A stretch of DNA of 32,941 nt from an uncultured Lachnospiraceae bacterium. GTDB lineage: Bacteria > Bacillota > Clostridia > Lachnospirales > Lachnospiraceae. Under the pieces are notes generated by a model. The model was not told the origin of the DNA, did not search any database, and saw only the letters and a list, made by a program, of their open reading frames with translations. Of this stretch, positions 7,051-14,492 are shown one piece after another. The DNA lies in contig CAJTPM010000037.1 in the NCBI GenBank assembly GCA_910578085.1, positions 1-32,941 of the forward strand. Direction: 5' to 3'. The position numbers were made by a program, and so were the translations under genes. Every line of letters starts with the position of its first letter. Position 1 is the stretch's first letter.

Positions 7051-7150
7051 GTAACACAGGCGTGTTACTACTTGTCTTTGACAAGGCATTTTTTAGGGGT
7101 GCTGGCATACAATCCGAAAGGGGCGGGAACGGCTGTTCCCGTTTGTTCTC
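7051..7150. other. Three-hairpin noncoding region
   Basis: The gap 6989-7207 contains three perfect hairpins: GTAACAC/GTGTTAC (7051-7068), CTTGTC/GACAAG with TTT loop (7071-7085) followed by a T6 run, and CGGGAAC/GTTCCCG (7124-7141) followed by TTTGTTCT. The last two look like intrinsic terminators on the plus strand. No open frame fits. A structured RNA or a transfer-related site is possible; I have no decisive motif. Confidence 0.5.
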
Positions 7151-7207
7151 CCTGCAACCTACAGGATATTAACCTTAAATCATTAAGTGATAAACACTAT
7201 ATTTAAT

Positions 7208-7252
7208 AAACCCTTTTAGCCAACAAATTGTTATCTTTATGCGGTCGTAAAC
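7208..7252 (+). promoter_or_regulatory. 45-bp promoter cassette, copy 2
   Basis: Near-identical to 5583-5627. The -7 box is TATCTTTA (7232-7239), one base off consensus. The hairpin right arm present in copy 1 is lost after GCGGTCGTAAAC. It places the transcription start about 20 nt before the ATG at 7266. Confidence 0.6.
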
Positions 7253-7265
7253 AAAAAATAAGCTT

Positions 7266-7709
7266 ATGAAAACTGCTATGGAAAAAAAAGAAATCGGCTT
7301 AATGAGACAGATCGGTTATCTCTCTTTTGTCGTTGTTTTGTTGTATGGGCTTACGCTATTTGCGGTTTCTTGTGACAATGATGAAGATCCTCCTCTTCCT
7401 CCCGCAGTGGAAAAAGTAGTGCTGGCATTTGGTGTGGATCAGGGTGAAGGTCAGCTTTCGGCTAAACCGGAGTTGGAAAATACGGCTGCGGAAAAGATAG
7501 GAGAATTGATCTCTCCGGCTGAAATAGCGAAAGGCACAACGGTGCATTTTCGTGCTACCCATTCCAAATCATGGACAATCATGTATTGGAAAGTCAATGG
7601 CGTCATTATTCGTTCTGTGGAGCCGGAGCAGACTTTCGTCATCGATGAGCATAAGGAGGTTCGGGTTGCTTTCAAGCCTTACAAGTCACCGGAACCGGAG
7701 GGGCTGTAA
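7266..7709 (+). CDS. Small lipoprotein with InlB-repeat-like domain
   Basis: 147 residues. A hydrophobic segment (YLSFVVVLLYGLTLFAV) ends in lipobox AVSC (Cys36), and a DNDEDPPLPP linker follows. Residues about 70-137 resemble a divergent B-repeat of internalin type: TTVHFRATHSKSWTIMYWKVNGV, then FVIDEHKEVRVAFKP, a small beta domain found in many Bacteroidetes surface proteins. ATG codons at residues 1, 5 and 13 could all start it; the third gives the most compact signal peptide. It shares its promoter cassette with the structured RNA at 5621. An 16-bp-stem terminator follows. Its function is unknown; it is likely surface-exposed or periplasmic. Confidence 0.7.
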   Translation: MKTAMEKKEIGLMRQIGYLSFVVVLLYGLTLFAVSCDNDEDPPLPPAVEKVVLAFGVDQGEGQLSAKPELENTAAEKIGELISPAEIAKGTTVHFRATHSKSWTIMYWKVNGVIIRSVEPEQTFVIDEHKEVRVAFKPYKSPEPEGL

Positions 7710-7712
7710 AAC

Positions 7713-7760
7713 AAACTGTGTCAGCAAAGCAATAAAATATTAATTTTGCTGACACAGTTT
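7713..7760. terminator. Strong bidirectional terminator
   Basis: AAACTGTGTCAGCAAA (7713-7728) and its perfect complement (7745-7760) form a 16-bp stem with an A-rich start and T-rich end in both directions. It separates the plus-strand lipoprotein gene from the minus-strand gene ending at 7792. Confidence 0.9.
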
Positions 7761-7791
7761 AATTGAATTCTCTTTTTGCTGTTCATTTGCT

Positions 7792-8097
7792 TTATTTCAG
7801 GACTTCGCCCTTCTCGTTGAAGAACACTTCGCTGTCCGTGCCTTCTGCATCGGTAAATGTCACCTTGTAGGTCTTTGTGCCTTCCTCGCTTTCCTCAACT
7901 GCGGCTTCCTTGATTGTCAGGTCTGCGAAATCCTTCTTGATCGTGTCCTGAACCGCCTGCGGCAGATCCTTTACCTCGATTGGCTTATAATCGTTCACCA
8001 TTACCACAATCTCAACATCCGATACCATGTTGCCGGCGAATGCCACTGAACTACCCAATCCCATAACAAGTGCTACTGCAAATAATACCTTTTTCAT
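7792..8097 (-). CDS. PepSY-like periplasmic protein (DUF2874 type)
   Basis: 101 residues with a clean signal peptide MKKVLFAVALVMGLGSSVAFA and cleavage near AFA-GN. The mature part follows the PepSY-like pattern of Bacteroidetes: IEVKDLPQAVQDTIKKDFADLTIKEA (helix), then TKTYKVTFTDAEGTDSEVFFNEKGEVLK (strands). These small periplasmic domains resemble the beta-lactamase-inhibitor-like fold and may bind or inhibit an envelope protein; the true role is unknown. It is monocistronic, between the shared terminator at 7713-7760 and a noncoding region. No consensus promoter was found upstream. Confidence 0.85.
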   Translation of the reverse strand: MKKVLFAVALVMGLGSSVAFAGNMVSDVEIVVMVNDYKPIEVKDLPQAVQDTIKKDFADLTIKEAAVEESEEGTKTYKVTFTDAEGTDSEVFFNEKGEVLK

Positions 8098-8236
8098 AAT
8101 CCAATCTATTTAAATATTTAACATATGGTTTCTGAAAGACAAAGAACAAACATTGTGCCAAACAAATAAGCAAGTCATATATACCTGATAATCAAAAGCA
8201 TACAAAAAACACATATATTTATTGAAGAACTGTTAT

Positions 8237-8275
8237 CTGTGTATCATTTCCACATTTTGTGGAAATGATACACAG
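8237..8275. repeat. Perfect 17-bp-stem palindrome
   Basis: CTGTGTATCATTTCCAC (8237-8253) pairs perfectly with 8259-8275, leaving a five-base centre. It lies 140 bp upstream of the PepSY-like gene and is not at the 3' end of any gene. It may be an operator, a stray terminator or the relic of a mobile element. The flanks 8098-8236 hold no other recognisable feature. Confidence 0.75.
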
Positions 8276-8285
8276 ACTTTCTATA

Positions 8286-8333
8286 ATTGCCTCCGGCGGG
8301 GTTTTCGCCGGGGGGCTTCTTGCATTTGCATAT
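8286..8333. repeat. GC-rich hairpin element, copy 2
   Basis: It repeats 6942-6988 with few differences (GCCTCCGGCGGGGTTTTCG, then CTTCTTGCATTTGCATAT). It adjoins the 109-bp element at 8339. Confidence 0.7.
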
Positions 8334-8338
8334 CTATC

Positions 8339-8447
8339 AAAAAGAAAGCAATATCGGAGCGTTACACCATAAAAACAGCCTGCTGGCAATGACAAAATGA
8401 TATTGCGTGCCTGGCTGATCGGTGCGGTTCTCCCACCATGCAGACAA
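8339..8447. repeat. 109-bp duplicated noncoding element, copy 2
   Basis: Gap-free match to 5360-5468. Inner stem GCAATATC (8348-8355) with GATATTGC (8399-8406). Confidence 0.75.
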
Positions 8448-8485
8448 ATCCCGGTAACAGAATGACAAAGCGGACACCCAAAATT

Positions 8486-8568
8486 GCGTTAGGGATTGCA
8501 GAGTAAAGCCCACAGCCTTTAGGCGAGGACTTGGAGCGTAAAGCCCGACCGTCCCACGGGAACGCCCA
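8486..8568. repeat. 83-bp duplicated structured element, copy 1
   Basis: Near-identical to 29120-29202, sharing CCCACAGCCTTTAGGCGAGG. It is closed by GCGTT (8486-8490) and AACGC (8561-8565). An inner hairpin CCGT/ACGG has different loops in the two copies (CCC versus TT). Conservation of the pairing with loop change suggests a structured RNA or DNA element rather than coding sequence. Confidence 0.7.
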
Positions 8569-8580
8569 AAAGAAAAAGAA

Positions 8581-8604
8581 TCCCCCGAACATTCATCCGG
8601 GGGA
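8581..8604 (-). terminator. Terminator of the tra operon
   Basis: TCCCCCG (8581-8587) pairs with CGGGGGA (8598-8604). On the minus strand it is followed by ATTCTTTTTCTTTT. It lies 17 bp after the stop of the last gene of the tra operon (8621). Confidence 0.85.
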
Positions 8605-8620
8605 CATTCAGGCCGTCACG

Positions 8621-9076
8621 TCAATTATAATACAGATTAAGATCATCCGTACTTATCTCCTTCCCGTCCCGGAAAACAAGGCTCTTTTTCTCGATCTCCT
8701 TTCCGTTTTTGTAAACGGTCACTACCCACTGCATCGGCTCGTTCACAACGCCGTCCTCTCCGTCCACGACACCACCGGAAACGGCAAACTCGATCGCCTT
8801 TCCCGTCGTGCTTAACGTCACCTTTTCGACGGCCAGTTCTTCATCGCTTAGAATCACCGGGCTTGCGAGGCTTTCCCCCGTCGCCCCGTCTTTCAACTGC
8901 GTACCGTTGGCGACTACCACGACCGACTTAATGAAGCTGCGGAAATCTCCCGACTGCTCGATCGTTACCTCATACATCGCCCCTTTTCCTCCCGGTTCGT
9001 CGTCGTCCTTGCTGCAACCGACGAAACACAATGCCATGCACACGCATACGGCTGACAAATACAAATACTTTCTCAT
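8621..9076 (-). CDS. Unknown lipoprotein, last gene of the tra operon
   Basis: 151 residues with signal MRKYLYLSAVCVCMALCFVG and lipobox FVGC (Cys21), then an acidic linker SKDDDEPGG. The mature part is predicted mainly beta with alternating hydrophobic residues and ends in a pattern WVVTVYKNGKEIEKKSLVF. It starts 18 bp after the traO stop and ends at the operon terminator, so it is probably expressed with the mating apparatus. A role as an outer-membrane accessory or surface (entry) exclusion lipoprotein is possible from position only. I do not recognise the family. Confidence 0.75.
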   Translation of the reverse strand: MRKYLYLSAVCVCMALCFVGCSKDDDEPGGKGAMYEVTIEQSGDFRSFIKSVVVVANGTQLKDGATGESLASPVILSDEELAVEKVTLSTTGKAIEFAVSGGVVDGEDGVVNEPMQWVVTVYKNGKEIEKKSLVFRDGKEISTDDLNLYYN

Positions 9077-9094
9077 ACCTTCAATTATTTAAGT

Positions 9095-9601
9095 TTATAA
9101 ATAGATCACGCACCCCAGGCCGACATGGTTGTTATTCCGGAGAATGGAGTTAAACAACATTTCAAACCTGTATTCGGCAAAAAGAGCCACTTTCGGGCTT
9201 AGCAACATTTCCGGCCTTATCCCGACCTCGTACCCATACACGAAAGCCTTGCTTTTCTCCAGGTACACAAGATCGCTTTTCGCCTTGGCTTTCTGGTAGC
9301 CGATCGTCCCGGCTGCGATCCCCAGGAGCGAGAATTTCCGTCCTTTCAGGGCGTAATAGGCCAGCTCCGGGCCGACCGTCACGGTGTTTGCCTTTACCAG
9401 ATCCCGGTTTAGATTCCGGTAATTAAGGTTTGCCCCCACCTTGAAAGCCTTGTACACCTTTCCAAAACCGAACGTCCCCTGCACCTGACTTTCATCCACG
9501 ATATAGCCCAGCTTCACGTTCATATACTGGCTTCCGATATATTGTGCCCTGCACACGGCCACCAGGCACAAAAAGAGCGATAATACGGCAATTTTTCTCA
9601 T
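9095..9601 (-). CDS. traO: Conjugal transfer protein TraO
   Basis: 168 residues with a signal peptide ending CRAQ and a beta-barrel-like body of alternating aromatic and glycine residues (YMNVKLGYIV, GPELAYYALK, ALFAEYRFEMLF) ending GLGCVIYL, as expected for an outer-membrane protein. Pattern, length and position at the distal end of the operon match the Bacteroides TraO family. Its exact role in the mating channel is unknown; it is thought to be an outer-membrane component. It starts 4 bp after the preceding TraQ-like gene. Confidence 0.78.
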   Translation of the reverse strand: MRKIAVLSLFLCLVAVCRAQYIGSQYMNVKLGYIVDESQVQGTFGFGKVYKAFKVGANLNYRNLNRDLVKANTVTVGPELAYYALKGRKFSLLGIAAGTIGYQKAKAKSDLVYLEKSKAFVYGYEVGIRPEMLLSPKVALFAEYRFEMLFNSILRNNNHVGLGCVIYL

Positions 9602-9605
9602 AACC

Positions 9606-10313
9606 TCATTGATTTACTTGTATCGTTACATTCTCTTTCACTGGCAGACCGTAACGGCTTGAAACGGTAAACTCGATCACCGCCTGCCCGGTCGCATCCG
9701 GCCGGAACGTCACCAGGTTGTTTTTTTCCAGTGCCACGCCCTCGCCCCTTGTCGCATCATACCCGGAAATATACACCCGGCCGCTTCCCTTTACGAACCT
9801 GGCCGACGCTTTCACCCCGTAAAGTTCCGTATCAAGCTGCAAATAAAATTCCGCTTCCTCCGATACCAGCATAAGATCCGGCACGTTCTGGAAACGTATG
9901 TTTATCTCCGGGCTGGAAACTTTCAGTTTGATGCTGTCGGATCGTGTCACAAGTTCGCTGGCTACCCCCATGACGATATACGCCTCTCCCTCGGTTGCCG
10001 GGATAAAATCGAAATCCAGCCGATTGTTTGCCTTGAAATCATATTCAAACGTTTCTCCGGGGCTGTATTCGTTGTTATCCACCAGGATAACGCCGTCCCC
10101 GTCCCTGACCTCAAAGCGTGTCAATATCTGATCCCCGTTGTCCGGATCAAGATCCGAGATCGTAAGGGTGCAATTAATGGGCTTCCCCACTACGGCCGTA
10201 TTGCCGTCTATACTTTTCAGCGTCACGGAAAAATCCCGGCTGACAAGTTTCAGTTCGTCGTCGCAAGACGACAAAAAGACCAAAGCGCACAAGGCGGTAA
10301 CTAATTTTCTCAT
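9606..10313 (-). CDS. TraQ-like lipoprotein (DUF3872-like)
   Basis: 235 residues with signal MRKLVTALCALVFLSSC (lipobox LSSC, Cys17). The mature part opens CDDELKL and continues with a beta-sandwich pattern (FSVTLKSIDGNTAVVGKPINCTLTI, then GETFEYDFKANNRLDFDFIPA) that recalls the TraQ/DUF3872 lipoproteins of Bacteroides conjugative elements. It is about twice the usual size of that family: residues 130-235 form a second, similar sandwich (EINIRFQNVP to ENVTIQVNQ). It may therefore be a duplicated or fused TraQ. The context, between the XRE gene and TraO, supports a periplasmic or outer-membrane role in transfer. Confidence 0.6.
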   Translation of the reverse strand: MRKLVTALCALVFLSSCDDELKLVSRDFSVTLKSIDGNTAVVGKPINCTLTISDLDPDNGDQILTRFEVRDGDGVILVDNNEYSPGETFEYDFKANNRLDFDFIPATEGEAYIVMGVASELVTRSDSIKLKVSSPEINIRFQNVPDLMLVSEEAEFYLQLDTELYGVKASARFVKGSGRVYISGYDATRGEGVALEKNNLVTFRPDATGQAVIEFTVSSRYGLPVKENVTIQVNQ

Positions 10314-10323
10314 ACGATTTATT

Positions 10324-10533
10324 TTATTTGTTCACGATAATACGGTCAAACAGAGCGTTCAGATCCACCCCTTTGCTCCTTAGAAAAGCGATGTATTTCA
10401 CCACCACGGGGGCGGTTTCCGACTGCTCGATGTTGCAAAGCTGCTGGCGGCTGATCCCCATTTCCTCGGCAACGCTTTTCGCCGTCAGGCTTAGCCTGAT
10501 CCTTTCTACTTTCAATTCATTACTTAGTTCCAT
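10324..10533 (-). CDS. XRE-family helix-turn-helix regulator within the tra operon
   Basis: 69 residues forming one Cro/C1-type domain: ELKVERIRLSLTAKSVAEEMGISRQQLCNIEQSE carries the classic helix-turn-helix, with recognition helix SRQQLCNIEQ, and VVVKYIAFLRSKGVDLNALF completes the bundle. There is no effector domain. Its first 14 bp overlap the 3' end of the M23 peptidase gene, so it is translationally coupled to the transfer operon. It probably gives feedback control of tra expression, but no operator is evident. An embedded XRE gene in the middle of a tra operon is unusual. Confidence 0.88.
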   Translation of the reverse strand: MELSNELKVERIRLSLTAKSVAEEMGISRQQLCNIEQSETAPVVVKYIAFLRSKGVDLNALFDRIIVNK

Positions 10534-11086
10534 AAATGAAATTTAAAGGGTTTATTCTCTTTTGGTTTTTTATCACCTCATAATGCAAATGATTCCCGGT
10601 ACTTATCCCGGTGCTTCCCACGAACCCGATCACGTCCCCCTTTTCCACCTTCGCACCTTTCCGGGTGTAAATGAGTGTCAGATGTGCGTATCTGGTCTGA
10701 AATCCGAAACGGTGCGTAACGACTACCGTTTTCCCATATCCGGGCGTTTCACCTGCGAACGTCACCGTCCCACTGGCTGCGGCGTGTACGGTAGCCGCAT
10801 ACACCGCCGCCATATCCAGGCCTGCGTGAAACTGCCTTTCACCGCTTATCGGATGCGTCCGGTAGCCGTAACGGTCGGATATCCGGTATTTCTCTTTCAG
10901 GGGTGCGACAGAGGGGACGAAACGGTAAATATCCCCGTCCTTTTGGACGATCCCCCACACCGGGGCGATGTCCCCGTAATCCCCTGCGGTCTGCAACACC
11001 TCCACGATCAGCGAACGTTTGTCCTGCGCCCCCACCCGGCCGACAGGGATCAGCGCAAGGATCGCAAGGCTAAATATCCTCCACAT
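10520..11086 (-). CDS. M23-family peptidoglycan hydrolase of the transfer system
   Basis: A 188-residue secreted zinc metallopeptidase of the LytM/M23 type, expected to cut peptide cross-links so that the mating channel can pass the cell wall (the role of VirB1 elsewhere). The signal peptide ends GRVGA. Zinc ligands are visible: HAGLD (His87, Asp91), YAHL (His135) and NHLHYE (His168). It starts 17 bp inside the end of traN and overlaps the XRE gene, so the three are translated together. All catalytic features of M23 are present, so it should be active. Confidence 0.9.
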   Translation of the reverse strand: MWRIFSLAILALIPVGRVGAQDKRSLIVEVLQTAGDYGDIAPVWGIVQKDGDIYRFVPSVAPLKEKYRISDRYGYRTHPISGERQFHAGLDMAAVYAATVHAAASGTVTFAGETPGYGKTVVVTHRFGFQTRYAHLTLIYTRKGAKVEKGDVIGFVGSTGISTGNHLHYEVIKNQKRINPLNFIYGTK

Positions 11087-12167
11087 TCACGATGTCGCTG
11101 TTCTCCAGGTCAAAAAGAACGTGACGGCCTCCGTTCTTCTCGTTAATCTCGATACGGAAAACTTTCTCGTCCGGAATGGTGAACTTATCGAAAGCGATCA
11201 CGTATTTCATCCGGCCGTTCCCCTCTATCCTGGGCGAATAATTCTCCGAGAACAAAGCCTGCTGATCCACTTCCTGGGATGCGGTCAGCTTGGCCGTTTT
11301 CTTGTCGATGATGTAATACCGGATATAATCTATATCATAAGGCAGTTTGCTTTTGTTCTCGATCTCAAAGGTAAACAGGAGCAAGTTATCATATATATGC
11401 AGGTTGTTCACGGAGAAAACGATCTTGTTGCGAACGATCCCCTTGTTGAATATCCCCCTTTTTGCGTTATACACCCGGCTCATGACCTGATCCCTTTCCC
11501 CGGCCGGGATAATGTTGTCGGTCAGGATCACGTTCGCCTTTTTCTCCGGCCGTTTCTCCCCTATCTCATAGACGAACGCCTCCGGCTCCTGCCGATAATC
11601 CACGTTGAACGTGTAGAACTTCCCCCCTTCGGTCGCCAGCGACACGTTTGTCTGCCTGGGAAATTCCTCCACCTTTCCCGTGGCTGCGATCATTCGCACG
11701 ATATTCTCGGTATTCTCGGCCTTGCTTACCTGTATGCAGGTATCGCCGTAATCTATATAAATCACCTTTTCCGGTGCGATCAGGTGCGTTTGCGACACCT
11801 CATTCAGATAGATAGTGTCCGGCCGTATGCTCGACATATCGGGCAGGAAATAGTTCGTATGCTCCAGGCTGTCGGCATAGGCCACGTTAAACGAATAGAA
11901 AAAACCTCCCTCGGTCGCCACGCTGACGGTCGTCTGCTTGCTGAAACTTTTCCGGTTGGCCTTTATGCGCAAGATATTAGGCACGCTCTCCGGGTTATCG
12001 ACGGCCACGAAGTCCGTAACGGCCTGGTTATACTTCACGGCCGAGGGGAATACAAGATGTATCGTCTTGGAATAATTCACTGCGATAGGCAGGCTTTCCA
12101 CCGGGCGGATCTGCGCCCCGGCCGAGGAAACGGCCAACGCCAGGATAAAAGAACAAATAGCTTTCAT
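11070..12167 (-). CDS. traN: Conjugal transfer protein TraN (DUF4138), with duplicated N-terminal module
   Basis: 365 residues with a short signal peptide (ALAVSSAGA). TraN proteins are the VirB9-like periplasmic/outer-membrane part of the Bacteroides mating channel. The C-terminal half (about 200-365) has the family features VYNAKRGIFNKGI and LPYDIDYIRYYIIDKK. The N-terminal region holds two related copies of a module: TIHLVFPSAVKYNQAV to FSKQTTVSVATEGGFFYSFNV, and THLIAPEKVIYIDYGD to FPRQTNVSLATEGGKFYTFNV. Usual TraN proteins have one, so this is a larger form. It overlaps traM by 4 bp. Confidence 0.88.
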   Translation of the reverse strand: MKAICSFILALAVSSAGAQIRPVESLPIAVNYSKTIHLVFPSAVKYNQAVTDFVAVDNPESVPNILRIKANRKSFSKQTTVSVATEGGFFYSFNVAYADSLEHTNYFLPDMSSIRPDTIYLNEVSQTHLIAPEKVIYIDYGDTCIQVSKAENTENIVRMIAATGKVEEFPRQTNVSLATEGGKFYTFNVDYRQEPEAFVYEIGEKRPEKKANVILTDNIIPAGERDQVMSRVYNAKRGIFNKGIVRNKIVFSVNNLHIYDNLLLFTFEIENKSKLPYDIDYIRYYIIDKKTAKLTASQEVDQQALFSENYSPRIEGNGRMKYVIAFDKFTIPDEKVFRIEINEKNGGRHVLFDLENSDIVNVEDI

Positions 12168-13054
12168 TTCAGATATAGTTTATAGTTCGACTTCACGGTG
12201 ACAACGACCTGGTTGTTCTTCTTCCGGAACACGCTCTTTGCCGCATTGCTCACCGCATTAACCCCCGTACTTAGGACGTCCGTCCCGTAAGAGGTAACGT
12301 TCATATCGCTAACCACCTCGTCGGCCGCCTCCTTTGTCGCTTCCGCCTTGATGTTCAAGGGGACATATATACCGGGCAGTCCGTCCCTGTCGTACACGGT
12401 CTTTTGCATCTCATAGATGCTGTTCCCGATCCGGACGGATTCAACCGTTATATTGATCCTGTCCTGTGCGAGCTTCACCACCCCGAAAACGGCCGTCCCC
12501 TTGTTAATCACCATGCCGCCGGGCAGTTGCATTTCCTGGAGCGTGACAAGTTTTATCACGCTCCCGTTCGTGATCTTCTGATCGCCCGACACAATGGCCT
12601 CTATCGTGTTCCCCTTGTTCTCCGGTTCTTCCCCCGAAAAGAAACGTCCTACTGTCCTTTCAGGCTCTTCCTTCTTCGGCGTTTCCTTTTTCGGCCGGGC
12701 TTTCGCCGTTCTCCGTTTCATGGCTGCGGCCGCTTTCATACTGTCGGCTCTCTGGTTCTGCCTTAACTGTTCCTGCAAGGCTATCACTTCCGGATCTTCC
12801 CGGTACATAGCCCCCGAACGTTCCCGGTACACTTCATCGGTAAAATTCTCGTACTCCGGCCGTCCGTCCGTATTCATCATATCGTCCAGGGTAAAATCGC
12901 TTTGCTGCTGTGCCCTAAGCGAAGTGTTCACGCTCCCGTCCTCTTCCCGGTTGTCCCCTTTCCCGGTCAGTGCCAGCGTAACGGCCAGCACCACCAGCAC
13001 GAAGATCCCCAGGGATGCGAACAGGATTATTTTTGTTTTCGTGGCCTTATCCAT
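12164..13054 (-). CDS. traM: Conjugal transfer protein TraM (VirB10-like)
   Basis: 296 residues. One N-terminal transmembrane helix (TKIILFASLGIFVLVVLAVT, about 6-25) is followed by a long polar, Lys/Pro/Glu-rich linker that should span the periplasm (RRTAKARPKKETPKKEEPE). The C-terminal domain (about 145-296) contains VIKLVTLQEMQLPGGMVINKG and ISNSIYEMQ-like strands of the TraM family, which corresponds to VirB10, the energy-transducing bridge between inner and outer membranes. It lies 4 bp after traK and overlaps traN by 4 bp. Length is at the short end for the family. Confidence 0.88.
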   Translation of the reverse strand: MDKATKTKIILFASLGIFVLVVLAVTLALTGKGDNREEDGSVNTSLRAQQQSDFTLDDMMNTDGRPEYENFTDEVYRERSGAMYREDPEVIALQEQLRQNQRADSMKAAAAMKRRTAKARPKKETPKKEEPERTVGRFFSGEEPENKGNTIEAIVSGDQKITNGSVIKLVTLQEMQLPGGMVINKGTAVFGVVKLAQDRINITVESVRIGNSIYEMQKTVYDRDGLPGIYVPLNIKAEATKEAADEVVSDMNVTSYGTDVLSTGVNAVSNAAKSVFRKKNNQVVVTVKSNYKLYLK

Positions 13055-13058
13055 AGTG

Positions 13059-13703
13059 TTACTTTTTTTCAGGTTCTTGTTCTATCCGGACAATCTGCTG
13101 TATAAACTGGTTAAAGAAAAATCCCGTCACGTTCTCCGGAAATTGCGGCGTGGTTCTCACGATCTCCCCTTTCGTCCTGATAAGAAACCTTAGCTTCTGC
13201 CCCGAAACGCCGTAAATCGTCAGGGTGGAAGTGAAAGCCACCTTGTACGGCTCATTGTCCCCGGCGATCGTCTGGATGCTGTCTATCTCGCATTTATAGA
13301 CCGCCCCGTTCTGCACCGCATCAAAATAGGCCTTATCATTATAATACTTTGAGAACACGGCGTTCAGATCGTTCTTATTGACATAAAAAGCGGCGTGCGC
13401 CTGATTTTTTTTCAGGTTCAGGCGATCAAAACTGTTAGCGTACCCGGTCGCCTCGGCGCACGTCTTTTTCACCAGAGCAAGAAACAGAGCCTCGCTATCC
13501 TCGGCGTGCGTTTTCAGGTACTCGCCGGATCGCTCCACCACGACCACCTTATCCAATGCCGTAAAATTCACCACCAGTCCCCAGGCCAGCACCAGGACAA
13601 CCACCACCAGGGCAAAGCCCAGGCACAATTTTAAGTTTACCGCTCCTTTGCGCTTGGCCTCGGCCAGTGTATCAAAATCTTTCAGTATATCGTCTTTATT
13701 CAT
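13059..13703 (-). CDS. traK: Conjugal transfer protein TraK (VirB8-like)
   Basis: 214 residues: a cytoplasmic N-terminus, one transmembrane helix (LCLGFALVVVVLVLAWGLVV, about 26-45) and a periplasmic NTF2-like domain, the layout of VirB8. The family signatures FDRLNLKKNQAHAAFYVN and the final QFPENVTGFFFNQFIQQI fit TraK of Bacteroides elements. It nucleates assembly of the channel at the inner membrane. It is 11 bp after traJ and 4 bp before traM. Confidence 0.88.
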   Translation of the reverse strand: MNKDDILKDFDTLAEAKRKGAVNLKLCLGFALVVVVLVLAWGLVVNFTALDKVVVVERSGEYLKTHAEDSEALFLALVKKTCAEATGYANSFDRLNLKKNQAHAAFYVNKNDLNAVFSKYYNDKAYFDAVQNGAVYKCEIDSIQTIAGDNEPYKVAFTSTLTIYGVSGQKLRFLIRTKGEIVRTTPQFPENVTGFFFNQFIQQIVRIEQEPEKK

Positions 13704-13714
13704 AAGATCAGGAT

Positions 13715-14488
13715 TTAAAACAGTTCACGACAAAATTTCACGCTTTTGGCAAACAGGAAAAGTTTGAACACGAAAGCGAAAAGAAGTCCCAGCATGGTAT
13801 ATTTATTCTGTCCGCACATGTGCATGATATTCTCCGCAATGATAGACCCCAGGGCGTTGGCTATCAGGAACGCCGGGATCGTCATGTAACAGACAAACAG
13901 GTTTTTCAGGTATGCGTGCGTATAATGCCTCGTTTTCTCGTCCATGTAGAGTATTACGGCTATCGGCGTGACGATCTCCAGGAGTATAAGATACAGATAC
14001 CTGGCGGCGGCAAAGAAGAAAAATATATATTTCGTTGCGTACAGGAGTATCGTATAAGCCGCAATATTGAACGGCAGCATGATAACCTCCTGAATCTGCT
14101 GCCCTACCCAGTTATGCCGCCTTTGCACGTCCTCGATATAGTCCTTTGTAAAGGTTACGATCGCCTCGTCAATGCTTAGATCCACGTCCTCCTGATAACG
14201 GCTTATCAATTCGTTCTGAATATTCCCAAGTGCCGTTTCCACGATCGTAAAGGCGAACGGTGCGACCATGATAATGGCGAACACATAAATATAGATATAG
14301 AACAGTTTGAAGAACTGTTTCATATCGACGGGCTTGTCCCCCTCGCTAAAGGCCTCTTTCCATGCCGTCACGAACTTTTGTATCACGATGATAACGGCGA
14401 TAAAGGAACAAAGTGCGATAATCCCCTGGCTGACACCGTTCATCTTGACGGCCTCGTATGCGCTAATCACATTGTCGATCACTTCCAT
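13715..14488 (-). CDS. traJ: Conjugal transfer protein TraJ (VirB6-like)
   Basis: 257 residues with at least five hydrophobic helices (GIIALCSFIAVIIVIQKF, IYIYVFAIIMVAPFAFTIV, ILLYATKYIFFFFAAARYLYL, LFVCYMTIPAFLIANAL, LGLLFAFVFKLFLFA). It is a polytopic inner-membrane protein equivalent to VirB6, forming part of the DNA-translocation pore. The motif LYLILLEIVTPIAVILYMDEKTRHY is typical of Bacteroides TraJ. It starts 4 bp after the DUF4141 gene. It is shorter than the roughly 300-residue TraJ of CTnDOT. Confidence 0.88.
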   Translation of the reverse strand: MEVIDNVISAYEAVKMNGVSQGIIALCSFIAVIIVIQKFVTAWKEAFSEGDKPVDMKQFFKLFYIYIYVFAIIMVAPFAFTIVETALGNIQNELISRYQEDVDLSIDEAIVTFTKDYIEDVQRRHNWVGQQIQEVIMLPFNIAAYTILLYATKYIFFFFAAARYLYLILLEIVTPIAVILYMDEKTRHYTHAYLKNLFVCYMTIPAFLIANALGSIIAENIMHMCGQNKYTMLGLLFAFVFKLFLFAKSVKFCRELF

Positions 14489-14492
14489 AGGC

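Noticed and set aside
7051..7150. Origin of transfer in the three-hairpin region
   Set aside because: The hairpins are attractive, but two are followed by T-runs like terminators, and the relaxosome genes lie 15 kb away beside a better candidate at 22661-22830. Kept only as a structured region.
11019..12185. Plus-strand open frame of 388 codons
   Set aside because: It lies antisense to traN, which has a signal peptide, family motifs and operon spacing. The frame is a by-product of biased codon use in the real gene.
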